A DNA stretch of 64,000 nt from Aliiroseovarius sediminis (lineage in GTDB: Bacteria > Pseudomonadota > Alphaproteobacteria > Rhodobacterales > Rhodobacteraceae), in NCBI RefSeq assembly GCF_022678485.1, contig NZ_JALBYP010000032.1, forward strand, positions 124,001-188,000, read 5' to 3'. A program made the translations under genes and the position numbers. This document shows, in pieces, positions 57,258 to 64,000 of the stretch. Positions within the stretch are counted from its first letter, which is position 1; each line of letters begins with the position of its first letter. The notes beneath the pieces were generated by a model. The model made no database searches. It saw nothing but the letters and a program-made list of their open reading frames with translations, and was not told the DNA's origin.

Positions 57258-57923
57258 ATGAACCGCCTGTTTCACGTCCCCCTGTCCCCGTTCTGCCGCA
57301 AGGTGCGCCTGTCGCTGGCCGAAAAGAAGATCGAGGTCGAACTGGTCGAGGAAAAATACTGGGAGCGAAGCTCGGATTTTCTGCGCCGCAACCCGGCGGG
57401 CAAGGTGCCGATCCTGAAAATGGACGGAAAGCTGCTGAGCGAAAGCGGTCCGATCTGTGAATATATCGAAGAACGCCACCCCGAGCCCGCGCTTTTGCCT
57501 GACGATGCCGATGGCCGATACGAGGTGCGGCGGCTGGTCAACTGGTTCGACGACAAATTTCATCACGAGGTGACGTCGAACCTGTTGTATGAACGGGTGA
57601 ACAAGAAGGTAATGGGCGCAGGCTATCCTGAAAGCCGCAACATCAAGGCCGGCGCGAAGGCGATCAAGTATCATCTGGATTACATGGGCTGGCTGCTGGA
57701 ACAGCGCCGCTGGTTGGCGGGAAATACGATGACGCTGGCCGATTTCGCCGCTGCCGCGCATCTGTCGGCGTTGGACTACATCAGCGATGTGGACTGGAAC
57801 CGGAACGAGAACGTGCGCGAATGGTATGCCAAGATCAAATCGCGCCCCGCGTTCCGGTCAATTTTGGCCGACCAGATTCCGGGCTTCCCGCAGCCTCCGC
57901 ATTATTCGGATCTGGATTTTTGA
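57258..57923 (+). CDS. Glutathione S-transferase family protein
   Basis: This 221-residue protein has an N-terminal thioredoxin-like domain ([18 protein letters not shown]) with a Cys in the active-site position and a C-terminal helical GST domain ending YSDLDF. It probably conjugates or reduces electrophiles with glutathione; the substrate is unknown. Its stop overlaps the queG start in a TTGA arrangement. Confidence 0.9.
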   Translation: MNRLFHVPLSPFCRKVRLSLAEKKIEVELVEEKYWERSSDFLRRNPAGKVPILKMDGKLLSESGPICEYIEERHPEPALLPDDADGRYEVRRLVNWFDDKFHHEVTSNLLYERVNKKVMGAGYPESRNIKAGAKAIKYHLDYMGWLLEQRRWLAGNTMTLADFAAAAHLSALDYISDVDWNRNENVREWYAKIKSRPAFRSILADQIPGFPQPPHYSDLDF

Positions 57924-58957
57924 CCGCCGAGATTCGGCAGGCCATCAATGATCAAGCCCTGGACGAAGGTTTCGCGCAAGCAGGGTTCTGCCGCCCTGAC
58001 AGCGTGCCCCAAATCGCCGAACGGCTGGAAACCTATGTGGACGAAGGTCGCCATGGCGATATGGGCTGGATGGGCGAACGGATGCACTGGCGCGGCAACC
58101 CCGCTGCACTATGGCCCGAGGCGCGCACCGTCATCATGCTGGCCGAACCCTATACCCCCACGCATGACCCGATGAAGGTGGTGGAAATGTCCGACCGCGC
58201 CGCGATCAGCGTCTATGCACAGAACCGGGACTACCACGATATCGTCAAGAAACGGCTGAAGCGCGTGGGGCGCTGGATGATCGACCGCTTCGGGGGCGAG
58301 ATCAAGGTGTTCGTCGACACAGCCCCGGTGATGGAAAAACCTCTTGCCGCCGCCGCCGGGCTGGGCTGGCAAGGCAAGCACACCAACCTGTTGTCGCGCG
58401 AATTGGGCAACTGGTTCTTTCTGGGCGCGATCTTCACGACGCTTGAGCTGCCTGTCGATGAGCCGGGGCGCGAGAATTGCGGGTCTTGCACTGCCTGTCT
58501 TGAAGCCTGCCCGACCGACGCGTTCCCCGCGCCGTTTCAACTGGATGCGCGCCGCTGTATTTCCTATCTGACGATCGAGCATAAGGGGCCTGTGGATGAG
58601 CCGCTGCGCTCGCAACTGGGCAACCGCATTTATGGATGCGACGATTGCCTTGCGGCCTGCCCGTGGAACAAGTTCGCGGTCGAGGCGTCCGAAATGCGAT
58701 ACGCCGCGCGTGACGATCTGGTGGCGCCGAAGCTGGCGGATCTGGTCGGGTTCGACGATGCCGGTTTTCGCACGCATTTTTCCGGCAGCCCGATCAAGCG
58801 GATCGGGTTGTCGCGGTTTCTGCGCAATGTGCTTTATGCCATCGGAAATTCGGATGATCCCGCTCTGTTGCCTCATGCGCAAGGGCATGTAGACAGCGAT
58901 GATCCGGTTGTCGCCGACGCTGCGCGCTGGGCGGTGGCAAAACTGTCCCGACCCTAG
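57920..58957 (+). CDS. queG: Epoxyqueuosine reductase QueG
   Basis: This 345-residue enzyme makes the last step of queuosine tRNA modification, using cobalamin and two [4Fe-4S] clusters. It has a corrinoid-binding N-terminal part ([19 protein letters not shown]) and two ferredoxin-like cluster motifs, [16 protein letters not shown] and [13 protein letters not shown]. Translation probably starts at TTG 57920, overlapping the GST stop; the frame upstream of this lies inside the GST gene and has no family likeness. It overlaps the convergent next gene by 4 bases. Confidence 0.9.
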   Translation: MTAEIRQAINDQALDEGFAQAGFCRPDSVPQIAERLETYVDEGRHGDMGWMGERMHWRGNPAALWPEARTVIMLAEPYTPTHDPMKVVEMSDRAAISVYAQNRDYHDIVKKRLKRVGRWMIDRFGGEIKVFVDTAPVMEKPLAAAAGLGWQGKHTNLLSRELGNWFFLGAIFTTLELPVDEPGRENCGSCTACLEACPTDAFPAPFQLDARRCISYLTIEHKGPVDEPLRSQLGNRIYGCDDCLAACPWNKFAVEASEMRYAARDDLVAPKLADLVGFDDAGFRTHFSGSPIKRIGLSRFLRNVLYAIGNSDDPALLPHAQGHVDSDDPVVADAARWAVAKLSRP

Positions 58958-59409
58958 GGGGTGGGCGGAGGCTGGTCCACCGGCGGTGGACGGGGATGCG
59001 CCACGATCATGTGATAGGCTTGGATTGCCGCGTTGACGCCCTTCACCGCGTTGGCCTTGTCGAACGGTCCGATGCGCGATGCGCCCACCTGATACAAAAC
59101 GGATGACCCTTCGTCCGGCGTGTCCGTGACGACAACTTGCAGGGCAATATTCTTGATATCGAAGGCTTGCACCAGCAGTTGCGCGAACCGGTCGCTGGAT
59201 TGCCCTTCGACCGCACGATCCCAGTGAAGCTGCGCAATCACCTCGGGTCGGCGGATGGGGGTCTCTCGTTCGATCGCTTCTTGGGTGATGCCAAGCGGGC
59301 GCAGAGTTGGGTCTTGGCTGTAGTGATACCACGCAAGCGACAGCGCGGTCGGCAGCATGATCACAGCGATGATCACAAACAGCAATCTGGCTTCTCGACG
59401 CGCAAACAT
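58954..59409 (-). CDS. Hypothetical membrane-anchored protein
   Basis: This 151-residue protein has one N-terminal membrane segment (about residues 9-28, [19 protein letters not shown]) followed by a soluble part of about 120 residues and a Pro-rich tail ([13 protein letters not shown]). No family is recognised. The soluble part would face the periplasm. ATG 59409 has AAAGGGGG upstream. It converges on queG with a 4-base overlap. Confidence 0.7.
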   Translation of the reverse strand: MFARREARLLFVIIAVIMLPTALSLAWYHYSQDPTLRPLGITQEAIERETPIRRPEVIAQLHWDRAVEGQSSDRFAQLLVQAFDIKNIALQVVVTDTPDEGSSVLYQVGASRIGPFDKANAVKGVNAAIQAYHMIVAHPRPPPVDQPPPTP

Positions 59410-59475
59410 GCCCAACCCCCTTTCCCGACTCCGCGTCAGGATAGGGTGGCCAGGTTCACGAAGCGTTAAGACGCC

Positions 59476-60342
59476 CTAGCTGCGCACCAGTTTTTCATAG
59501 TCCTGGGCGATTTCGCGGGTCAGGGCGCCAACTTCGAACATGTGCTCGCCGATCTGGCCAACCGGTGTGACTTCGGCGGCGGAGCCGGTCAGCCAGCATT
59601 GCTCAAACCCTTCCAACTCCTCTGGCATGATGTGGCGTTCGTGCACGGTGACGCCCTTGTCCTGCAACATGCCAATCACCGTTTGCCGTGTCAGACCGTT
59701 CAGAATCGCATCGGGCAGGGGCGTGTGCACCTCGCCATCCTTCACGAAAAAGACGTTGGCGCCGGTCGCTTCGGCCACATAGCCGCGATAATCCATGAAC
59801 AGCGCGTCGGAACAGCCCTTTGCCTCGGCCGCATGTTTGGACATGGTGCAGATCATGTAAAGACCGGCGGCCTTAGCCGCAGTCGGGATGGTTTCGGGCG
59901 ACGGGCGTTTCCACTTCGCGATGTCGAGCTTGGCGCCCTGCATCTTGGCGTCGCCGTAATAGTCACCCCACGACCAGGCCGCGACCGCCATCCGCACCGG
60001 ATTTCGGGCGGACGAGACACCCATATCTTCACCCACGCCACGCCACGCGACCACGCGGACATAGGCATCGGTCAACCCATTGGCATCGACGACGGCTTGC
60101 TTGGCGGCCTCGATTTCATCGACGGTATAGGGAATGGGCATATCCATCATCTCGCCCGATTTCAAAAGCCGTTCCGAGTGCTTGCGCGACAGGAAAATCT
60201 TGCCGTTATACAACCGTTCACCTTCGAACACGGACGAGGCATAGTGCAGTGCATGGGTCAGGATATGGACATTCGCATCGCGCCAATCGACCAGTTGGCC
60301 GTCCATCCAGATTTTACCATCACGGTCATCATATCCGCTCAT
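59476..60342 (-). CDS. ilvE: Branched-chain amino acid aminotransferase
   Basis: This 288-residue fold-type IV PLP enzyme interconverts leucine, isoleucine and valine with their keto acids. Family signatures are WMDGQLVDWRDANVHILTHALHYASSVFEGER near the N-terminus, ALFMDYRGYVAEATGANVF in the middle, and GLTRQTVIGML. ATG 60342 has AAAGGAC upstream; a GTG two codons earlier is possible. It is divergent from petP with a 177-base gap. Confidence 0.94.
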   Translation of the reverse strand: MSGYDDRDGKIWMDGQLVDWRDANVHILTHALHYASSVFEGERLYNGKIFLSRKHSERLLKSGEMMDMPIPYTVDEIEAAKQAVVDANGLTDAYVRVVAWRGVGEDMGVSSARNPVRMAVAAWSWGDYYGDAKMQGAKLDIAKWKRPSPETIPTAAKAAGLYMICTMSKHAAEAKGCSDALFMDYRGYVAEATGANVFFVKDGEVHTPLPDAILNGLTRQTVIGMLQDKGVTVHERHIMPEELEGFEQCWLTGSAAEVTPVGQIGEHMFEVGALTREIAQDYEKLVRS

Positions 60343-60431
60343 CTTCACGTCCTTTGCCGTCTGTCACCCATGGGTGTATTTTGGAAAGTTGCCCAAATTA
60401 GGTCCGCTTGGGATATAAAATTACGCAAAAT

Positions 60432-60458
60432 CAAGAATTCGCTAACAATTGATTCTTG
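60432..60458. promoter_or_regulatory. Inverted repeat between ilvE and petP
   Basis: CAAGAAT (60432-60438) and ATTCTTG (60452-60458) are perfect 7-base arms around a 13-base spacer, about 60 bases upstream of petP. In the same gap TTGGAAAGT occurs twice (60381-60389 and 60456-60464). These may be operator sites for PetP/PetR or another regulator, but no consensus is known. Confidence 0.35.
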
Positions 60459-60519
60459 GAAAGTCAACAACACTGACATAAAACTGGTCCCTGTAACATG
60501 AATTGTGATGAGGCAGGCG

Positions 60520-61026
60520 ATGACGGATATGCAGGCACCGGGTGGTCATGCGCTGTTGTTCCTGACGGACGAGCAGTTGCGCAAAGGGATCGAGGCGATG
60601 TTCTTTGCCTATCGCGGCTTCACTGCCGATCCCGATCGCATCCTTGACGCGCACAAGCTGGGCCGTGCGCATCACAGGGCGCTTCACTTCATCAGCCGTG
60701 CGCCGGGCACCACGGTTAACAACCTTCTGTCCATTCTGGGTGTGACGAAGCAATCTTTGAACCGGGTGTTACGCACGTTGATCGACGATGGGCTGGTCGA
60801 TAGCCGCATCGGCACCCGCGACAAACGCGAACGGCATCTGTTCCTGACCGATGCGGGGGCGGCGCTGGAACAGGAATTGTCCATCGCGCAGCGCGAGCGG
60901 ATGCGTCAAGCTTACCGCGAAGCCGGGCCAGATGCCGTCCAGGGCTTTCGCGCGGTGCTCGAGGCGATGATGGACCCCGAGCTGCGACACCATTTCAACC
61001 GCGTGAAGGATGACCGCAATGACTGA
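60520..61026 (+). CDS. petP: MarR-family regulator PetP
   Basis: This 168-residue winged-helix protein resembles PetP of Rhodobacter capsulatus, which is encoded with PetR. It shows AHHRALHFISRAPGTTVNNLLSILGVTKQSLNRVL and a DNA-binding wing with RDKRERHLFLTDAG. ATG 60520 has GAGG upstream; starts at GTG 60505 or ATG 60508 are possible. It overlaps petR by 8 bases. Confidence 0.85.
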   Translation: MTDMQAPGGHALLFLTDEQLRKGIEAMFFAYRGFTADPDRILDAHKLGRAHHRALHFISRAPGTTVNNLLSILGVTKQSLNRVLRTLIDDGLVDSRIGTRDKRERHLFLTDAGAALEQELSIAQRERMRQAYREAGPDAVQGFRAVLEAMMDPELRHHFNRVKDDRND

Positions 61027-61720
61027 TCTGGCTGAAGCTCATCTGCTGATCGTCGATGATGACGAACGTATCCGCCGCCTTTTGCAGAAATACCTTGTGC
61101 GGCAGGGGTTCTGGGTCAGCGCCGCGCGCGATGCCGCCCACGCACGGCGTATTTTGGACGGGTTGGAATTCGACCTGATCGTGATGGATGTGATGATGCC
61201 GGGCGAGGATGGGATCAGCCTGACGCGCGCCCTGCGTGAAACACTCGCCACGCCGATTCTGCTTTTGACCGCCAAGGGCGATACCGAAGATCGGATCAAG
61301 GGGCTTGAGGCCGGGGCGGACGACTACCTGTCCAAACCGTTCGAACCGAAAGAGCTGCTGCTGCGCATCAACGCCATCCTGCGGCGCATACCAGTCACGA
61401 CAGAAGAGGTCACACCGAAGGTTCTGCACCTTGGCGACAAGCAGTACGACACCGAACGCGGCGAGCTTTGGCATGGTGAAGATCTGGTGCGGCTGACCGC
61501 AACCGAGGCGCAGCTGATGAAGATATTCTCGGCCTCGCCTGGTGATGCGGTCAGCCGCGGTGCACTGGTCGAGCAGTTGGGCCGTGATCAGGGACAGGCG
61601 CAGGAACGCGCGGTGGATGTGCAGATCACCCGCCTGCGGCGTAAATTGGAAGCGGACCCCAAGCAGCCACGATACCTTCAGACCGTGCGGGGCGCGGGCT
61701 ATATGCTGGCGCCTGACTGA
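61019..61720 (+). CDS. petR: Response regulator PetR (OmpR family)
   Basis: This 233-residue two-component regulator has a receiver domain with acidic pocket VDDDERIRR, phospho-acceptor Asp 57 (LIVMDVMMPG), a conserved Lys in LSKPFEPKEL, and a C-terminal OmpR-type winged helix (QITRLRRKLEADPKQPRYLQTVRGAGY). In R. capsulatus petPR lie next to the cytochrome bc1 genes petABC; here the next gene is a histone-deacetylase-family hydrolase. No sensor kinase gene lies beside it. Confidence 0.9.
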   Translation: MTDLAEAHLLIVDDDERIRRLLQKYLVRQGFWVSAARDAAHARRILDGLEFDLIVMDVMMPGEDGISLTRALRETLATPILLLTAKGDTEDRIKGLEAGADDYLSKPFEPKELLLRINAILRRIPVTTEEVTPKVLHLGDKQYDTERGELWHGEDLVRLTATEAQLMKIFSASPGDAVSRGALVEQLGRDQGQAQERAVDVQITRLRRKLEADPKQPRYLQTVRGAGYMLAPD

Positions 61721-61760
61721 TCGGCTTGTTGATCGGCGTGGATTGGCCTAGCGTCGCGCC

Positions 61761-62696
61761 ATGACCACGTTGCTTTATACCCATCCGGCCTATCACGACC
61801 ATGTCACGCCGCCGGGGCATCCCGAGCAGGTCGCCCGGCTGGACGCGATCGAGACCGCCCTGTCCGCCCCCCGCTTCTCGGGGCTTGATCGGCGCACCGC
61901 ACCGATGGGCAAGATCGACCATATCCGGCTGGGTCATTCGCTGAAGTATTTTCAAAAAATCGAGGCCGCCGCCCCGGTCGAGGGGCTGACGCAGCTTGAC
62001 GGTGACACGTTCATGGCACCCGGCTCGCTTGAGGCCGCGATACGCGCGGTTGGGGCGAATGTGGCTGCAATAGACACTGTTTTGGCAGGCGAGGCGCAGA
62101 ATGCTTTTGTCGCTTGTCGCCCGCCGGGACACCACGCCGAAAAGGCCACCCCGATGGGCTTTTGTCTGTTTTCGACCGTCGCCATCGCGGCCCGCTATGC
62201 GGCGGAACATCACGGCCTCGATCGGATCGCCGTGCTGGATTTCGACGTTCATCATGGCAACGGTACACAGGATGTTTTGTGGCACGAATCGCGGGTGCGG
62301 TTCGTGTCGTCGCACCAGATGCCGCTCTATCCCGGTTCGGGTGGGCTGCATCAGAAGGGCGCCTTCGAGCAGATCATCAACATGCCCTTGGAAGAGGCAA
62401 CCGGTGGCGAGGTCATGCAAGAGGCCTGGGAGAAAGCGTTTTCCGCTGTGTTAGAGCCTTATGAGCCGCAATTGGTGCTTGTCTCGGCAGGCTTCGACGC
62501 CCACCGCCGCGACCCTCTGGCGGGTCTGCAATGGGAAACCGAAGATTTCGCGTGGATGGCGCATCGGATTTGCGATTTGGCGGACAAATGCTGCGATGGC
62601 CGGGTGGTATCGTCGCTTGAGGGGGGTTATGATCTGCAGGCTCTCGGCGACAGTGTCGGGGCCTATGTAAACGTGATGATGGAGCGAGGCGCATGA
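61761..62696 (+). CDS. Histone deacetylase/acetylpolyamine amidohydrolase family protein
   Basis: This 311-residue protein is a member of the class II histone deacetylase-like family, zinc enzymes that remove acetyl groups. It shows RPPGHHAEKATPMGFCLF with the His pair, VLDFDVHHGNGTQDVLW with zinc-binding Asp and His, and VSAGFDAHRRDPLAG. It may deacetylate polyamines or proteins in this bacterium. Its stop overlaps the xseB start by 4 bases. Confidence 0.93.
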   Translation: MTTLLYTHPAYHDHVTPPGHPEQVARLDAIETALSAPRFSGLDRRTAPMGKIDHIRLGHSLKYFQKIEAAAPVEGLTQLDGDTFMAPGSLEAAIRAVGANVAAIDTVLAGEAQNAFVACRPPGHHAEKATPMGFCLFSTVAIAARYAAEHHGLDRIAVLDFDVHHGNGTQDVLWHESRVRFVSSHQMPLYPGSGGLHQKGAFEQIINMPLEEATGGEVMQEAWEKAFSAVLEPYEPQLVLVSAGFDAHRRDPLAGLQWETEDFAWMAHRICDLADKCCDGRVVSSLEGGYDLQALGDSVGAYVNVMMERGA

Positions 62697-62935
62697 GCGA
62701 CAAACCCGTAGGCGAGATGAGTTTTGAAGAGGCCATGCGCGCGCTGGAAGCCGTGGTGGGCCAGTTGGAGCGCGGCGACGTGGCACTTGAGGATTCGATC
62801 AAGTTGTATGAGCGCGGCGCCGAATTGAAGGCGCGCTGCGAGAAGAAGCTGAAAGAAGCCGAAGAAAAGGTCGCCGCTATTACGCTTGACGCCAATGGAA
62901 CCCCGACCGGGACAACCCCGGTTGAAGGGCTGTAA
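62693..62935 (+). CDS. xseB: Exodeoxyribonuclease VII small subunit
   Basis: This 80-residue helical protein joins XseA in exonuclease VII. It shows the family pattern SFEEAMRALEAVVGQLERGD, LEDSIKLYERGAELKARC and KLKEAEEKV. Its stop TAA is followed directly by the ispA GTG, so translation is coupled. XseA is not in the window. Confidence 0.95.
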   Translation: MSDKPVGEMSFEEAMRALEAVVGQLERGDVALEDSIKLYERGAELKARCEKKLKEAEEKVAAITLDANGTPTGTTPVEGL

Positions 62936-63790
62936 GTGTTCCACGCACGACTGACGGAAACGCGTGCGCAAGCGCAAGCTTGTTTGCATGGCGCGGTCCG
63001 GAAAGATGGCGCTTTGGCCGATGCGATGCGCTATGCCACGCAGGGTGGCAAGGGGATGCGCGGGTTTCTGGTGATGGAATCGGCGCGGCTGCATGGGATT
63101 GACGATGCAATATCTGTCTGGCCCGCCGCCGCGATTGAGGCCATTCATGCCTATTCGTTGGTCCATGACGATCTTCCCTGTATGGATGACGACGATCTGC
63201 GGCGTGGCCTGCCGACCATTCACAGGAAATGGGACGAGGCGACGGCGGTTTTGGTCGGCGATGCGTTGCAGGCGTTAGCCTTTGAGCTTCTGACCCATGA
63301 CGCGGTGGGGGATGCGCGGGTGGCGCTCGTATCCTCGTTGGCGCAAGCTGCCGGGCAGGTGGGCATGGTCCACGGGCAGGCCCTGGACATTGCGGCCGAG
63401 ACTGCGGCCACCCCCCTGGAACTTGACGACATCATCACGCTTCAGGAAGGCAAAACCGGTGCGCTGATCTGCTGGTCGGCGGAAGCGGGTGCGCTGTTGG
63501 CTGGTGCTGACCCTACGCCGCTGCACGACTATGCCACCGCGTTGGGGCTGGCGTTCCAGATTGCCGATGACATTCTGGACGTGGAAGGCGACGTGCAGGC
63601 GGTTGGCAAGGCGGTTGGTAAGGATGCAGGTGCGGGCAAGGCGACCTTTGTGTCGATGCTGGGCCTGCAGGCGGCAAAAACCCGCGCAGCGGCGCTGGTC
63701 GACGATGCCTGCGACGCCCTGGCACCTTATGGTCAGGCCGCCGATACCTTGCGGGATGCCGCCCGTTTCGTTATCCAACGCGACAGATAG
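62936..63790 (+). CDS. ispA: Polyprenyl synthetase (farnesyl diphosphate synthase)
   Basis: This 284-residue prenyltransferase makes C15 isoprenoid diphosphate from IPP and DMAPP. The first Asp-rich motif is [14 protein letters not shown] (about residues 78-91), the second is [13 protein letters not shown], and [13 protein letters not shown] is the N-terminal substrate motif. It starts at GTG 62936, directly after the xseB stop, and precedes dxs by 14 bases, an isoprenoid operon. Confidence 0.95.
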   Translation: MFHARLTETRAQAQACLHGAVRKDGALADAMRYATQGGKGMRGFLVMESARLHGIDDAISVWPAAAIEAIHAYSLVHDDLPCMDDDDLRRGLPTIHRKWDEATAVLVGDALQALAFELLTHDAVGDARVALVSSLAQAAGQVGMVHGQALDIAAETAATPLELDDIITLQEGKTGALICWSAEAGALLAGADPTPLHDYATALGLAFQIADDILDVEGDVQAVGKAVGKDAGAGKATFVSMLGLQAAKTRAAALVDDACDALAPYGQAADTLRDAARFVIQRDR

Positions 63791-63804
63791 GCAACGGGGC
63801 GCAC

Positions 63805-64000
63805 ATGGCCGATACACCCGAGACACCCATTCTGGACCGCGTAACGGTTCCAGCAGATATGAAATCGCTGTCAGATCGCGAGATTGTGGCGCTGGCTGAC
63901 GAAGTGCGGGCCGAAACGATTTCTGCGGTATCTAAAACCGGCGGCCATCTGGGTGCCGGGCTGGGCGTTGTCGAACTGACCGTCGCGCTGCACGCGGTGT
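63805..64000 (+). CDS. dxs: 1-deoxy-D-xylulose-5-phosphate synthase, N-terminal part
   Basis: The first 65 codons run to the window edge. They match the DXS N-terminus: [20 protein letters not shown] and [22 protein letters not shown] with the His that acts in catalysis. DXS condenses pyruvate and glyceraldehyde 3-phosphate with thiamine diphosphate, the first step of the MEP isoprenoid route. It follows ispA by 14 bases. Confidence 0.96.
   Translation, partial: MADTPETPILDRVTVPADMKSLSDREIVALADEVRAETISAVSKTGGHLGAGLGVVELTVALHAV

Overview
The window is a GC-rich, densely packed chromosomal segment that looks like a marine alphaproteobacterium of the order Rhodobacterales (Roseobacter group). 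The signs are the rpsT/dnaA-dnaN-recF-gyrB block, the FlaF/FlbT flagellin regulators, the petP-petR pair, a mitofilin-like gene upstream of hemY, the histone-deacetylase-family/xseB/ispA/dxs series, and frequent 4-base ATGA overlaps between genes. Most of it is housekeeping DNA, and the genus cannot be named from the sequence alone.

Layout. 1-1801: end of a mitofilin-like gene, hemY and tRNA-Thr(CGT). 1838-12974 (almost all minus strand): threonine aldolase, gyrB, LysE exporter, VOC protein, recF, dnaN, dnaA, rpsT, enoyl-CoA hydratase and mutM. Between dnaA and rpsT lies a 594-base non-coding stretch with clustered GANTC sites, a perfect palindrome and a strong terminator. 13049-16211: ubiE, ubiB and a phosphotransferase. 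16274-27986: a flagellar cluster (flgD, fliK, rod-binding protein, FlgN-like protein, flagellin, flaF, flbT, a DUF1217 protein, fliI, flgBC, fliE, fliQ, flgFGAH, fliL). It is only part of a flagellar gene set.

28087-34634 (minus strand): a tight operon with a Tat-type solute-binding protein, two permeases and a double ATPase of the dipeptide/opine ABC family, followed by an alkaline-phosphatase-superfamily enzyme and an FAH-family hydrolase. This looks like uptake plus breakdown of an unidentified compound and is the best candidate here for an undescribed pathway. 35041-39621: a MarR regulator with a 17-base palindrome just upstream and an RND efflux pair. 39645-42233: tRNA-Gly(TCC), phaZ and phaC. 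42234-48054: a less compact accessory block with an unknown membrane protein, a 52-residue membrane protein, DUF302, and a copper module (CueR-type promoter, copA, cueR), ending beside tRNA-Leu(CAG).

48283-64000: NDUFA9-like reductase, uppP, gltD-gltB, mtgA, GST, queG, a small anchored protein, ilvE, petP-petR, histone-deacetylase-family hydrolase, xseB, ispA and the start of dxs.

Start sites were chosen from ribosome-binding sites, family N-termini and overlaps, and are often downstream of the longest possible reading frame. Functions are family-level assignments made by eye; no database search was run. No CRISPR array, prophage, intact insertion sequence or rRNA gene was seen.
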